From contig NZ_VTEX01000004.1 in NCBI RefSeq assembly GCF_008180865.1, forward strand, positions 248,001 through 312,000: 64,000 bases of DNA, read 5' to 3'. The notes under the pieces were generated by a model, which worked only from the letters and a program-made list of their open reading frames with translations, made no database searches and was not told the DNA's origin. This document shows positions 35,950-44,753 of the stretch, piece by piece; positions within the stretch are counted from its first letter, which is position 1; the number at the start of each line of letters is the position of its first letter. This DNA comes from Rossellomorea aquimaris (GTDB taxonomy: Bacteria > Bacillota > Bacilli > Bacillales > Bacillaceae_B). Position numbers and translations under genes: made by a program.

Positions 35950-36312
35950 ATGAAAAGAATGGCTATTTTCTTTGGTATTATCATTCTACTTTATAGTGTC
36001 TATTATGATTTAAATAAGGGAACCTTAAGTCTGCTTTATAAAGAATCCACTGCCGCAACCGCCCAGCCACAGGTTAATCAATCGTCTCCGACCGCACCAC
36101 AGGAAACTGCTGGGGAAGCCTCCTCATCCATACCTTACGTGGAAATGGAGGTAAAGCCCGGTGATACAGTCTTAAGTCTTGTAGAAGATCTTCTTGATGA
36201 TTCTATACCTGTTCCCATCGAACGTGTGATAACTGATTTCGAGGAATTAAATGATGTGCCGCCTGCAAAGATTCAAATTGGGAAAACCTACAAGATACCG
36301 AATTATCAATGA
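35950..36312 (+). CDS. yqfZ: LysM-type membrane-anchored protein (YqfZ-like)
   Basis: A 120-residue protein. It has an N-terminal membrane helix (about 4-18), a Ser/Pro/Ala/Gln linker (about 32-62) and a C-terminal LysM-like domain that starts VKPGDTVLSLVEDLL and ends IQIGKTYKIPNY. The LysM core is weak: the usual NP-x-L step is replaced by NDVPPAKI. It probably binds peptidoglycan from the membrane. It precedes ispG, as yqfZ does in B. subtilis. GGGAGG before the ATG. Confidence 0.75.
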   Translation: MKRMAIFFGIIILLYSVYYDLNKGTLSLLYKESTAATAQPQVNQSSPTAPQETAGEASSSIPYVEMEVKPGDTVLSLVEDLLDDSIPVPIERVITDFEELNDVPPAKIQIGKTYKIPNYQ

Positions 36313-36428
36313 TCCAGGCATGCAAAATACACCTATTTCTTGTCATTTTACACAAAACACTGTTACAATAGCTTCGTATTACTTTATAATGAATGTTTTT
36401 AGAACCTTTCTAAAGGAGCGAATTACAC

Positions 36429-37541
36429 TTGAGTGAAATTATACATCGTTCAAAGACACGTCCGGTCAAAGTCGGAGATTTAACTATTGGCGGTAACAAT
36501 GAACTTGTTATTCAAAGTATGACTACTACAAAGACACATGATGTTGAAGCAACGGTTAAAGAGATTCACCGTCTAGAAGAAGCAGGTTGTCAGGTTGTCC
36601 GTGTAGCTTGTCCAGATGAACGTGCAGCAGACGCGATAGCTGATATTAAGAAACAGATTAATATTCCACTTGTTGTCGATATACATTTTGACTATAAACT
36701 AGCCTTAAAAGCCATTGAAGGCGGAGCCGATAAAATCCGGATCAATCCAGGAAATATCGGTCGCCGTGAAAAAGTGGAAGCAGTTGTCAAAGCAGCGAAA
36801 GAAAAAGGGATCCCCATTCGAATCGGGGTAAATGCCGGAAGTTTGGAAAGAAAAATTCTTGAAAAGTACGGATACCCAACTGCTGACGGTATGGTAGAAA
36901 GTGCCCTCCATCACATCAAGATCCTGGAAGATTTAGATTTTCATGACATAATCGTTTCCATGAAGGCATCTGATGTAAACTTGGCCATCGAAGCATACAC
37001 GAAAGCGGCTAAAGCATTTGATTACCCGCTTCACCTTGGAATCACTGAATCAGGTACATTATTTGCAGGAACAGTAAAGAGTGCAGCAGGGCTAGGGGCG
37101 ATTCTAAGTCTTGGCATTGGTAATACACTGCGTATTTCCTTAAGTGCTGACCCTGTTGAAGAAGTGAAGGTAGCAAGAGAACTATTAAAGTCGTTTGGAT
37201 TAGCTTCAAACGCTGCTACTTTAATCTCATGTCCGACATGCGGACGTATTGAAATCGACTTAATTTCAATAGCCAATGAAGTGGAAGAATACATTTCCAC
37301 CATTAAAGCACCAATCAAAGTCGCTGTCCTTGGATGTGCAGTAAATGGACCAGGTGAAGCCAGAGAAGCCGATATCGGCATTGCCGGGGCTCGTGGTGAA
37401 GGACTGTTATTCCGAAAAGGTAAGACTGTCCGGAAAGTTCCTGAAGAGACGATGGTTGAGGAATTAAAGAAAGAAATCGACAAGATCGCAGAAGAATATT
37501 TTGCACAGCAAGAAGCAGAAAAGAAAGAACAAGAAGTCTAA
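36429..37541 (+). CDS. ispG: 4-hydroxy-3-methylbut-2-enyl diphosphate synthase IspG
   Basis: A 370-residue Fe-S enzyme of the MEP isoprenoid pathway that reduces MEcPP to HMBPP. Visible are the TIM-barrel start ([16 protein letters not shown]), [17 protein letters not shown] and the cluster-binding part SCPTCGR and [10 protein letters not shown] with three Cys. Starts with TTG, preceded by AAAGGAG. HMBPP is the substrate of IspH, also in this window (47820). It ends at a strong terminator. Confidence 0.96.
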   Translation: MSEIIHRSKTRPVKVGDLTIGGNNELVIQSMTTTKTHDVEATVKEIHRLEEAGCQVVRVACPDERAADAIADIKKQINIPLVVDIHFDYKLALKAIEGGADKIRINPGNIGRREKVEAVVKAAKEKGIPIRIGVNAGSLERKILEKYGYPTADGMVESALHHIKILEDLDFHDIIVSMKASDVNLAIEAYTKAAKAFDYPLHLGITESGTLFAGTVKSAAGLGAILSLGIGNTLRISLSADPVEEVKVARELLKSFGLASNAATLISCPTCGRIEIDLISIANEVEEYISTIKAPIKVAVLGCAVNGPGEAREADIGIAGARGEGLLFRKGKTVRKVPEETMVEELKKEIDKIAEEYFAQQEAEKKEQEV

Positions 37542-37549
37542 ATGCATGT

Positions 37550-37587
37550 AAAGAGGACTGATCTTTGATCAGTCCTCTTTTTTTATT
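37550..37587 (+). terminator. Terminator of ispG
   Basis: A 14-bp perfect stem (37550-37563 with 37567-37580), followed by a T-run. Confidence 0.95.
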
Positions 37588-37625
37588 TCTTGAAATGCTC
37601 CCAATTTCAAGAAAAAGCAATATTC

Positions 37626-38006
37626 TTAAAAGAACGGCAGTACAAATAATCCGATAATTATCGATACGGCCCCAATTCCGATTGCCCAGGCACCGAGCAT
37701 TTCTGCTCCTCGTCTTCTTGCCACAAATCCAAGTACAATCCCCGCAGCACCCATGATTACAGGGAGAATAAATAAGGAAAGAATGGATAGAGCAAGTGCA
37801 GAGTAACCCAATACACGACCTGATGTTGTCGTATCTTCGGCGGTATCCTCTTCAAAGTCGCGGCTTACACTCATTGGAGCAGCAATTTCTGCTGCTGTTT
37901 CTTCACGGTATTCTTTACTCACATCTGTTTCCGGATTGTCGTAATACACGTCGATATCTTGTAGATTTCGATCAACGCTGTTTAATTCGCGTCGTTCATC
38001 ATTCAT
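37626..38006 (-). CDS. yqfX: YqfX-like membrane protein
   Basis: A 126-residue protein. Residues 1-62 are acidic and soluble (e.g. YYDNPETDVSKEYREETAAE). Two membrane helices follow (about 64-94 and 104-124), rich in Gly/Ala/Ile with a RRRGAE loop, as in the DUF4190/YqfX group. Function is unknown. The start at 38006 follows GAGGGA. Between it and yqfW lies element 3, so the yqfX promoter region may be affected by that insertion (130 bp upstream). Confidence 0.75.
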   Translation of the reverse strand: MNDERRELNSVDRNLQDIDVYYDNPETDVSKEYREETAAEIAAPMSVSRDFEEDTAEDTTTSGRVLGYSALALSILSLFILPVIMGAAGIVLGFVARRRGAEMLGAWAIGIGAVSIIIGLFVLPFF

Positions 38007-38135
38007 ACAGCAATCCCTCACTTTCTGTGTTTGGGAGCCTTCTTATTGTGTGTCACTCCGCTTTTTTTACTATGCTAATGTTTGTCATTTTTGTTAGCTT
38101 ATTTTCACTTTTAAAACCATTTATTGCTTTTGAAA

Positions 38136-38602
38136 GGCTACTTTTCATAAAGTTTGTTGCGATTTTAAGGAAGAAAGTAGTAGTTGATTTCCGCTCCAGG
38201 ATGCTCGCTTTCCGCGGGGCTGGAGTCGAGCCTCCTTCCGCTTCAATCAACTTTCTAAGCGGGTTTCTTTTAAAAGAAATAAATAAAATCAAAACCTTTT
38301 AGCAAACAATCTCTTTTGAGGTGAGTAGAATTTATCTCCTATTGGAGAAGAAACCTTTTTACTAATTAGATCGTTTTTTAACACCTTTAGCTCTGTCACG
38401 AAAACCTCTTAAAGATGGTGAGGGGAACTGCGTAGACTCCTGCGGAAGTACGGGCGTGCCGAGACCCCGGAAGCGAAGCTGAGGAGGCTTGGCCACACGC
38501 TAGCTACAAGCGAAGCAGTTCCCCTCACCATCCATCACACACTAATGGACAGAGCCAAATCAGAAATTATGTTAAAAGACAACAATCTTTTCGAAAAGAG
38601 TC
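38136..38602. mobile_element. MITE-like element 3 with perfect 8-bp target duplication
   Basis: 467 bp. Left end GGCTACTTTTCATAAAGTTT and right end GAAAAGAGTC are imperfect inverted repeats of about 24 bp. The flanks are identical: TTTTGAAA at 38128-38135 and 38603-38610. Inside are a short hairpin block (about 38180-38260) with AAAGCGAGCATCC-type sequence, a spacer, and a longer GC-rich hairpin (38417-38532) whose arms are GGTGAGGGGAACTGC and GCAGTTCCCCTCACC. There is no reading frame of credible length. An insertion by an ISL3-type transposase in trans is inferred. Confidence 0.88.
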
Positions 38603-38681
38603 TTTTGAAAACATCGTTTATCTACTGGTCAGAAATGTGATAAACTTGAAGGAGTTTTTATAAAGAGGAGCATGATAAAGA

Positions 38682-39251
38682 ATGAAACGTTTTGGAATCG
38701 ATATTGATGGGACAGTTACGTCACCTGAATCTTTACTGCCTCACATAAATGATTATTTTAAGTTAAATTTAACCTTACAAGACATCACCCAATACGAACT
38801 GACGGAAGTCCTGAATATTTCACCTCAAACGTTCGGGAAGTGGTTTAAGGAAGCGGAACCAACCATTTACAAAGAATCTCCCCTTGCTCCTGGCGCAAAG
38901 AAAATATTGGATCAATGGAAAGAAATACATGAGCTTTATTTCATAAGTGCAAGAAGATCCGATCTCATCCAATTAACTAAAGAATGGTTCAACACCCAGG
39001 ATTTGATGTATCATCACATCGAATTAATTGGCTCACATGACAAAATTTCAACAGCAAAAAAACACGGTGTCGATATTTTCTTTGAGGATAAACATGATAA
39101 TGCAGTAGCGATTTCTGAAGAACTATCGATTCCCGTTCTGTTATTTAACACACCATACAATCAACAACCGATCCCTAATGGAGTCATTCGCGTAAATGAC
39201 TGGCAGGAAGCGAACTCCTGGGTTCAAACCTGGCTTCGAAATGAATCATAA
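38682..39251 (+). CDS. yqfW: HAD-family putative nucleotidase YqfW
   Basis: A 189-residue phosphatase of the HAD superfamily, NT5C-type 5'(3')-deoxyribonucleotidase branch. HAD motif I is FGIDIDGTVT (nucleophile Asp and acid/base Asp), motif II YFISARRSD, motif III in THDK-like SHDKISTAKKHG (Lys), motif IV FFEDKHDNAVAI. It would act on small phosphates such as nucleotides in the cytosol. Monocistronic with own terminator. The upstream region ends 80 bp after element 3. Length and order fit B. subtilis YqfW. Confidence 0.87.
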   Translation: MKRFGIDIDGTVTSPESLLPHINDYFKLNLTLQDITQYELTEVLNISPQTFGKWFKEAEPTIYKESPLAPGAKKILDQWKEIHELYFISARRSDLIQLTKEWFNTQDLMYHHIELIGSHDKISTAKKHGVDIFFEDKHDNAVAISEELSIPVLLFNTPYNQQPIPNGVIRVNDWQEANSWVQTWLRNES

Positions 39252-39255
39252 GAAT

Positions 39256-39279
39256 AAGCCTCTAATCAAAAGAGGCTTT
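39256..39279. terminator. Hairpin between convergent yqfW and DUF1499 gene
   Basis: An 8-bp stem AAGCCTCT/AGAGGCTT with 7-nt loop and a short T-run. Serves both sides. Confidence 0.75.
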
Positions 39280-39290
39280 CCCATTACTTA

Positions 39291-39650
39291 TTAAATATTA
39301 AATACATCTTTAAATTGTTCCACCCGCTTCCGATTCACTTTAAAATCATAATATCCGAGTCGTGAACCTGACTTGATATGTAGAAGATGTGTACTTTCAT
39401 CAATATAGAGTTCCAGGTCATCCTTGAATTTCAACCATTTTGATGTGAAAACCACATGCACATAATGTGACTTCTCTTCCTTGATCTCTACATGATTGAA
39501 CTTGCTTAGGGTACTACGTATTCTCTCCTTCGTATCCTCTGTGCTTCCACTGATGGGAAGCGGTGCTATTCGATGATATGATGTGAGATCAATTGTGCTC
39601 ACACAGTTTTTTTTATTCGTCGGGCAGTGAGTAAAAGGCACTGTTTCCAT
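39291..39650 (-). CDS. DUF1499 protein
   Basis: A 119-residue soluble protein. It begins METVPFTHCPTNKKNCVST and carries the DUF1499 signatures HCPTNKKNCVST, DDLELYID and IHIKSGSRLGYYD-like HIKSGSRLGYYDF near the end. Function is unknown. ATG at 39650 after AGGAG; an in-frame TTG at 39668 is less likely. Promoter lies in the short gap before element 4. Confidence 0.8.
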   Translation of the reverse strand: METVPFTHCPTNKKNCVSTIDLTSYHRIAPLPISGSTEDTKERIRSTLSKFNHVEIKEEKSHYVHVVFTSKWLKFKDDLELYIDESTHLLHIKSGSRLGYYDFKVNRKRVEQFKDVFNI

Positions 39651-39740
39651 GGCTGCATCTCCTCTCAATTTCTTCCGTATAATGCATTTTTCCCCTCTTT
39701 TACCTTTACTTAAACTTTGGACATTTTAGTAAAAGAAAAA

Positions 39741-40253
39741 GACTTCCAAGAAAAACAAATTTATCATGAGTGGTAGTGTGAAAACATTGACCGTTCCTTT
39801 CCGCTCCAGGCACTTGCTTTCCGCGGGGAGGAAGTCGAGCCTCCTCGACGTTCCGTCTGTGGGGTCTCGACCTTTCCTCTATTTCCCGCAGGAGTCAAGT
39901 GCCTTCCGCTACAATCCACTCTGTGCTAATACAAAAAATAATTATTTCAATTATCAATCAAGCCTCAGGGTTCTATAAAGGCGTAAAATTTATTTAAAAA
40001 GGCTGTTTTCCAATTTAGTTAGTTTTTTGACACCTTTTAGCTCTGTCACGAAAACCTCTTAAAGATGGTGAGGGGAACTGCGTAGACTCCTGCGGAAGTA
40101 AGGGCGTGCCGAGACCCCGGAAGCGAAGCTGAGGAGGCTCGGCCGAACGTCCGCGGAAAGCGAAGCGGTTCCCCTCACCATCTAAGCACTCACTTGTTGA
40201 CAGAGCAACAAGCAGATCTTAGTAATAAAACAACAAACTTTTCGAAAGGAGCC
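39741..40253. mobile_element. MITE-like element 4 with 8-bp target duplication
   Basis: 513 bp. Flanked by AAGAAAAA at 39733-39740 and 40254-40261. The right end CAACAAACTTTTCGAAAGG and AGCC (40231-40253) is typical, and the left end (GACTTCCAAGAAAAAC) is eroded. Internal hairpin block 1 (39790-39925) differs from element 3 and matches the block in element 1; block 2 (40067-40182) has arms GGTGAGGGGAAC and GTTCCCCTCACC and is nearly identical to that in element 3. It is noncoding. Confidence 0.8.
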
Positions 40254-40256
40254 AAG

Positions 40257-40282
40257 AAAAAAGAGACCCTAAAAAGGATCTC
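40257..40282 (-). terminator. Terminator of the znuC-znuB-zur operon
   Basis: On the minus strand AGAGATCC pairs with TAGGGTCTCT, followed by six T. Partly overlaps the last bases before the zur stop and abuts element 4. Confidence 0.75.
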
Positions 40283-40283
40283 T

Positions 40284-40700
40284 CTATTGACATTGAGGAC
40301 ATTTGCCATAAATTTCGAATTTATGACCGGATATATTATATCCTGTGTCCGTTAAATTTTCTTGTAATGCTTCCATTGGACATGTATGAATTTCTTTCGT
40401 TTTACCACAATCCATACAAATGAAGTGATGATGATGGTGATGACTTTCGCATGTAAATCGAAAATGTCTTTCCCCTGAGAGTTCAGTCTCTTCCAAGATT
40501 TCAAGTTCAACAAACAAGCTCAAATTACGGTAGATTGTATCAAAACTGAGCCCCGGGTAATCAGCTTTCATATTTTCCAAAACATCCCTGGCCGTCAAAT
40601 ATTTATTAGAGCTGGAGAACAATTCTAATAATTGCTCCCGTTTTCCTGTATGCTTATATCCTTTTGATTTTAACAGGTCCATTGCTTCCGTTACATTCAT
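40284..40700 (-). CDS. zur: Zinc uptake regulator Zur (Fur family)
   Basis: A 138-residue Fur-type repressor. It has a winged helix (about 1-80, with the recognition region [12 protein letters not shown]), a His-rich block (six consecutive His at about 87-92) and the structural zinc site C95xxC98...C134xxC137. Regulatory metal ligands are among the His cluster. With zinc it represses zinc uptake. It is last in znuC-znuB-zur, 4 bp after znuB, so it is probably autoregulated through the Zur box upstream of znuC. In B. subtilis zur stands alone. Confidence 0.95.
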   Translation of the reverse strand: MNVTEAMDLLKSKGYKHTGKREQLLELFSSSNKYLTARDVLENMKADYPGLSFDTIYRNLSLFVELEILEETELSGERHFRFTCESHHHHHHFICMDCGKTKEIHTCPMEALQENLTDTGYNISGHKFEIYGKCPQCQ

Positions 40701-40703
40701 TTT

Positions 40704-41561
40704 CTACACCTCAACTTTAGAAGAATGACTCGATGATCTGATTTTTTTAATCACAATTGTAATGAGAAGGATTAAAATAGCCGTCATGACAATCGTACCA
40801 CCTGGTGCAAGATTCAAATAGAAGGCACTGATCAATCCAACAATAACAGAAATTTCACCGAATAACAGTGAAAACCCTATCGTTTGTTTAAATCCATTGG
40901 CAATTCTTATACTTGCAGCAACCGGTAATGTCATCAGAGACGAAACGAGCAGGATCCCGACGATGCGCATGGAAGCGGCAATCACAAGTGCCACCATGAC
41001 CATAAAGATAAAGTGTATCGCCTTAGCAGGGATACCTGATGCCTTTGCATGGTCTTCATCAAAGGATAGAAGAAACAATTCTTTATAAAGCAGGAAAATC
41101 ACGCCTATGACAAGAACGCTGATTCCTCCAATCAGATACAAATCTCCTCTGCTGACTGCGCTGACACTTCCAAACAAATAACTAAATAAATCTGTATTAA
41201 AACCGTCTGCCAGCGAAATGAAGATGACCCCTATCCCGATTCCTCCAGATAGGATGATCGGTATCGCAAGCTCCTGATAATGCTTGTATAACATACGCAA
41301 ACGTTCTATGAACAATGAGCCCATGACAGAGAATACCATTCCAAAGTAGAGTGGATTCAATCCCGAAAAAGCAGGCATTGTTTTACTTAAATACAGGCTC
41401 GCTGCAATACCTGACAGAGTGACGTGACTCAAGGCATCCGCAATTAAAGAAAGCCTCCTTACGACGATGAATGCTCCTAATAAGGGGGCGATGATTCCAA
41501 TGAGAATCCCCGTTAGAAAAGCATTTTGTAGAAATTCATATTGAAAAATAGCTTGTAGCAT
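40704..41561 (-). CDS. znuB: Zinc ABC transporter permease ZnuB (AdcB)
   Basis: A 285-residue ABC-3-family permease with about eight to nine membrane helices, including LGAFIVVRRLSLIADALSHVTL (conserved HVTL motif) and MTLPVAASIRIANGF. It pairs with ZnuC and a substrate-binding protein, which is missing from the window (a znuA gene must lie elsewhere). Between znuC (18 bp before) and zur. Specificity for Zn rather than Mn is inferred from the operon with zur. Confidence 0.9.
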   Translation of the reverse strand: MLQAIFQYEFLQNAFLTGILIGIIAPLLGAFIVVRRLSLIADALSHVTLSGIAASLYLSKTMPAFSGLNPLYFGMVFSVMGSLFIERLRMLYKHYQELAIPIILSGGIGIGVIFISLADGFNTDLFSYLFGSVSAVSRGDLYLIGGISVLVIGVIFLLYKELFLLSFDEDHAKASGIPAKAIHFIFMVMVALVIAASMRIVGILLVSSLMTLPVAASIRIANGFKQTIGFSLLFGEISVIVGLISAFYLNLAPGGTIVMTAILILLITIVIKKIRSSSHSSKVEV

Positions 41562-41579
41562 TGTCTTCCCTCCAATCGA

Positions 41580-42356
41580 TCATGAATGATGATGTTCATG
41601 TTCATGATTTAAAAAATGTACATCATGACCATAAAAAGAGGAAAGCTGATTTTCCTTTAGCTTCTCAAACTCTTCTGTTTTGCCATGGAAATGTAAATGT
41701 TTATTTAAACAAGCGACATGAGTCACTTTGTTCGAAATCGATCCTATATCATGAGTGACAAGTACGAGAGTAATCCCTAAATCTTTATTTAAGGTTTCTA
41801 ACATATCATAGAAGTTTTGGACGTTTTGACTGTCCACCCCAACTGTCGGCTCATCTAGAATCAATACATCAGGCTGGCTGACGAGGGCCCGGGCAATGAA
41901 CACCCTTTGCTGTTGTCCACCTGATAATTCTCCAATGTTACGTTTAGCGAATTGACTCATTCCAACTGATTCTATGGCACTATAAACATCTTGTTTGTAT
42001 TTAGATGAAATCCTCTTGAACAAGCCTGCTTTTTTCGCTAATCCGCTCGCCACCACCTCATATACCGTGGCTGGAAAGCCTGTATTGAAGCTATTGGCCT
42101 TCTGGGAAACAAACCCTATGCGATCCCATTGTTTGAATTTATGCTGGGGGATCCCAAATAGCTCAATATTTCCTTGTTTTACTCGTAAAAGGCCAAGAAC
42201 AAGCTTTAGTAATGTGGATTTACCTGAACCGTTAGGTCCGACAATCCCAAGGAATGCCCCTCTCGGAATGCTTAGGTTAATATCTTCGAGCACTCTTTCC
42301 CGCTCATATCTGAAATTCACATCTTCTATTTTTATAATGGGATTTGTAGTATCCAT
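41580..42356 (-). CDS. znuC: Zinc ABC transporter ATPase ZnuC (AdcC)
   Basis: A 258-residue ATPase. Walker A GPNGSGKST, signature LSGGQQQR and Walker B VLILDEPTVGVD. The extreme C-terminus is metal-binding-like (FYGHDVHFLNHEHEHHHS). First gene of the operon. ATG at 42356 used because GAGAG lies about nine bases upstream. It lies directly behind a Zur box. The His-rich tail is a common addition in zinc-ABC ATPases of bacilli. Confidence 0.9.
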   Translation of the reverse strand: MDTTNPIIKIEDVNFRYERERVLEDINLSIPRGAFLGIVGPNGSGKSTLLKLVLGLLRVKQGNIELFGIPQHKFKQWDRIGFVSQKANSFNTGFPATVYEVVASGLAKKAGLFKRISSKYKQDVYSAIESVGMSQFAKRNIGELSGGQQQRVFIARALVSQPDVLILDEPTVGVDSQNVQNFYDMLETLNKDLGITLVLVTHDIGSISNKVTHVACLNKHLHFHGKTEEFEKLKENQLSSFYGHDVHFLNHEHEHHHS

Positions 42357-42370
42357 TTTAATCATCTCTC

Positions 42371-42396
42371 TTTATAAGAATCATTACGATTTAAAA
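42371..42396 (-). promoter_or_regulatory. Zur box upstream of znuC
   Basis: On the minus strand AAATCGTAATGATTCTTAT matches the Bacillus Zur site (AAATCGTAATNATTACGATTT), with one strong half and a weaker second half. It lies about 15-40 bp upstream of the znuC start, as expected for zinc-dependent repression. Confidence 0.75.
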
Positions 42397-42451
42397 GTAC
42401 ATAGGGTAGTATACATGATGAGTGCACAATTGTAAATCATTCATGCCCCAA

Positions 42452-42500
42452 TACCATATAAAAGGACTGCTCAATTTGAGTGAGCAGTCCTTTATTGGTA
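42452..42500 (-). terminator. Terminator of yqfU
   Basis: A 13-bp perfect stem, AAAGGACTGCTCA/TGAGCAGTCCTTT, with an outer ATACCA/TGGTAT pair, just outside the yqfU stop. Confidence 0.85.
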
Positions 42501-42507
42501 TGCTGCA

Positions 42508-43392
42508 TCAATGAATCGCAGACTTAAATCGTGCACCCTTTGTTTCCTGTGTACTCATAATCGTAATGAAGGCATTGGGATCCACATCAGAAACGATGGA
42601 TTTCAACTTTGTTACTTCAAGTCTGGTGACCACGACATAAATGACCTCTTTATCATTATCGGTGTATCCTCCACGACCCTTTAACATCGTTGTTCCCCTG
42701 CCAAGTCTCTTTAGGATTGCGTCGGATACATCAAGGTAATGGTCAGAAACAATGATTACAGCCTTCGTCTCATCCATTCCCTGAATCACCGTATCAATCG
42801 TCTTAAAGGCTATATAGTAGGTCATAACGGAATACATTGCTTCTTCAAGTCCGAAGACAAATGCTGCCCAGCCGAAAATGAAAATATTGATGAACATAAC
42901 AAACTCCCCCACTGAAAACGGAAGCTTCTTCGTTAAAAGGATACCCAGGATTTCAGTTCCATCCAGAGATCCACCATGGCGTATCACCAGGCCGACCCCA
43001 ACTCCAAGAGTCAATCCTCCAAAGACAGTGGCTAACACTTTCTCTGTTACAAACGGATCAATATGGTGTAAAAGGCTTTCAATACCTGCCAGTGCGATAA
43101 TGGCAAACAGAGAAGAAACGACAAAGGTTTTCCCGATATGTTTATACCCGTAATACATGAATGGGAGATTAAGGAGAACAAGCAGGGTCGCAAAGTTTAC
43201 AAATGGAATGGTGTCTGAAACTAGATAATCCAATATCAGCGAAACACCAATTATTCCACCATCGATGATATTATTTGGAACAAGGAACAACTCAATGGAT
43301 ATTGCAGCTAAGGCTGCTCCAATCGTTATAAAGATCAATCGGTAAATAAAATGAAGGGGACTTTCTTTTTTATGTACTCTTTGGGTCATCGG
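42508..43392 (-). CDS. yqfU: YitT-family membrane protein, DUF2179 (YqfU)
   Basis: A 294-residue protein with about five membrane helices (about 15-175) with the YitT motifs [19 protein letters not shown] and [15 protein letters not shown], followed by a cytosolic DUF2179 domain (about 220-285, [17 protein letters not shown]). The family's role is unknown. ATG at 43392 follows AAAGGAA; a GTG 6 codons upstream is less likely. It lies alone between the zinc operon and yqfT. Confidence 0.85.
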   Translation of the reverse strand, partial: PMTQRVHKKESPLHFIYRLIFITIGAALAAISIELFLVPNNIIDGGIIGVSLILDYLVSDTIPFVNFATLLVLLNLPFMYYGYKHIGKTFVVSSLFAIIALAGIESLLHHIDPFVTEKVLATVFGGLTLGVGVGLVIRHGGSLDGTEILGILLTKKLPFSVGEFVMFINIFIFGWAAFVFGLEEAMYSVMTYYIAFKTIDTVIQGMDETKAVIIVSDHYLDVSDAILKRLGRGTTMLKGRGGYTDNDKEVIYVVVTRLEVTKLKSIVSDVDPNAFITIMSTQETKGARFKSAIH

Positions 43393-43479
43393 CAATTCCT
43401 TTCCTTTCACTTTATTTTCTTATAAAAATGTCACTTTCTGAACACGAGTTACATATGTATCTGTTGAGGAGTGATAAAC

Positions 43480-43734
43480 ATGAAGTTATTACAAAACGTG
43501 ATTAATCACAAAATCAACAATATCACAAATGAAGAATTATTAAAGTACGCCAATCAATATAACATTTCTTTGACGTCCCAGCAGGCAACAAGCATCGTCG
43601 CCAGTGTTAAAGGAAAGAACATCAATATTTTTGATGACAAGAAACGCAGTAAATTGGTGAAGGACTTAGCCAGGATCATAGGTCCTTCCAAGGCAAAGGA
43701 AATCAACCAACTCTTTTTGCAGCTCATCAGATAG
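43480..43734 (+). CDS. yqfT: DUF2624 protein (YqfT)
   Basis: An 84-residue soluble, basic, helical protein, MKLLQNVINHKINNITNEEL..., matching the DUF2624 family (YqfT), function unknown. The ATG at 43480 follows AGGAG at a good distance; a GTG at 43471 overlaps it. It is convergent with nfo. Confidence 0.8.
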   Translation: MKLLQNVINHKINNITNEELLKYANQYNISLTSQQATSIVASVKGKNINIFDDKKRSKLVKDLARIIGPSKAKEINQLFLQLIR

Positions 43735-43740
43735 TAAAAG

Positions 43741-43790
43741 AAGAGGAGGCGTCCCTATTGATGAGAGATGACCTCCTCTATTGCCTTTTT
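43741..43790. terminator. Hairpin between convergent yqfT and nfo
   Basis: AGAGGAGG pairs with CCTCCTCT about 25 bases apart, followed on the plus strand by TTTTTTT. It serves yqfT and possibly nfo. Confidence 0.7.
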
Positions 43791-44684
43791 TTATTGATTC
43801 AGTATTTTGGTTAATACATCTTCATCGAATGTTTGACTACGCAGCATATCAATTTCGAACTTGTAAGGAGGTTTTTTATTTTTCTTATCTTCCCCTACAT
43901 ATGGTGTTTCCAGAATCTTAGGTACCTCTTTCAGTTGTGGATGATGAACAATATAGTTCAGTGCTTTAAATCCGATATGTCCGAATCCAAGATTTTCATG
44001 GCGATCTTTACTGGCTCCACGTTCATTCTTACTATCGTTAATGTGTAGAACCTTTAAGCGATCAATTCCGACAATCTTATCGAATTCTTCCAAGACTCCA
44101 TCGAAATCTTCCACAATATTATATCCTGCATCATGGGTATGACAAGTATCGAAGCAAACAGAAAGGCGGTCATTCAGTTCTACTCCATTGATGATTTGAG
44201 CTAATTCCTCAAAAGATCTTCCACATTCAGAACCCTTCCCTGCCATTGTTTCCAATGCAATTTGCACTTTATGGTCTTTTGTTAACACTTCATTCAGACC
44301 TTCTATGATCTTATCGATTCCCTTATCAGCTCCTGCACCTACGTGAGCACCCGGGTGAAGCACAATCTGCCCCGCTCCCAGAGCTTCTGTGCGCTCGATT
44401 TCAGAACGGAGGAAATTGACACCCAATTCAAATGTAGCAGGGTTCGTCGTATTTCCTATGTTGATGATATAGGGAGCATGAACAACTATGTCCTCTATCC
44501 CATTTTCTTTCATGTGAGCGATACCCGCTTCAATATTTAAGTCTTCGATCTTTTTTCTTCTCGTATTTTGAGGTGCACCTGTATAAATCATAAATGTATT
44601 CGCTCCATAAGAAACGGCTTCCTCACTGGAAGCTAATAGCATTTTTTTACCACTCATTGAAACATGGGATCCAATCTTAACCAT
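43791..44684 (-). CDS. nfo: Apurinic endonuclease IV
   Basis: A 297-residue TIM-barrel zinc nuclease for abasic-site repair. Conserved motifs are [44 protein letters not shown] and [25 protein letters not shown], which carry the metal ligands. ATG at 44684 follows AGGAG; length equals YqfS. Monocistronic, near cshB. Confidence 0.96.
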   Translation of the reverse strand: MVKIGSHVSMSGKKMLLASSEEAVSYGANTFMIYTGAPQNTRRKKIEDLNIEAGIAHMKENGIEDIVVHAPYIINIGNTTNPATFELGVNFLRSEIERTEALGAGQIVLHPGAHVGAGADKGIDKIIEGLNEVLTKDHKVQIALETMAGKGSECGRSFEELAQIINGVELNDRLSVCFDTCHTHDAGYNIVEDFDGVLEEFDKIVGIDRLKVLHINDSKNERGASKDRHENLGFGHIGFKALNYIVHHPQLKEVPKILETPYVGEDKKNKKPPYKFEIDMLRSQTFDEDVLTKILNQ

Positions 44685-44753
44685 TCTTCTCAACTCCTAA
44701 GAAAATCTCTCTATATTGTATCGAATGTGTACAAATGAATCACGTTAGAACAT

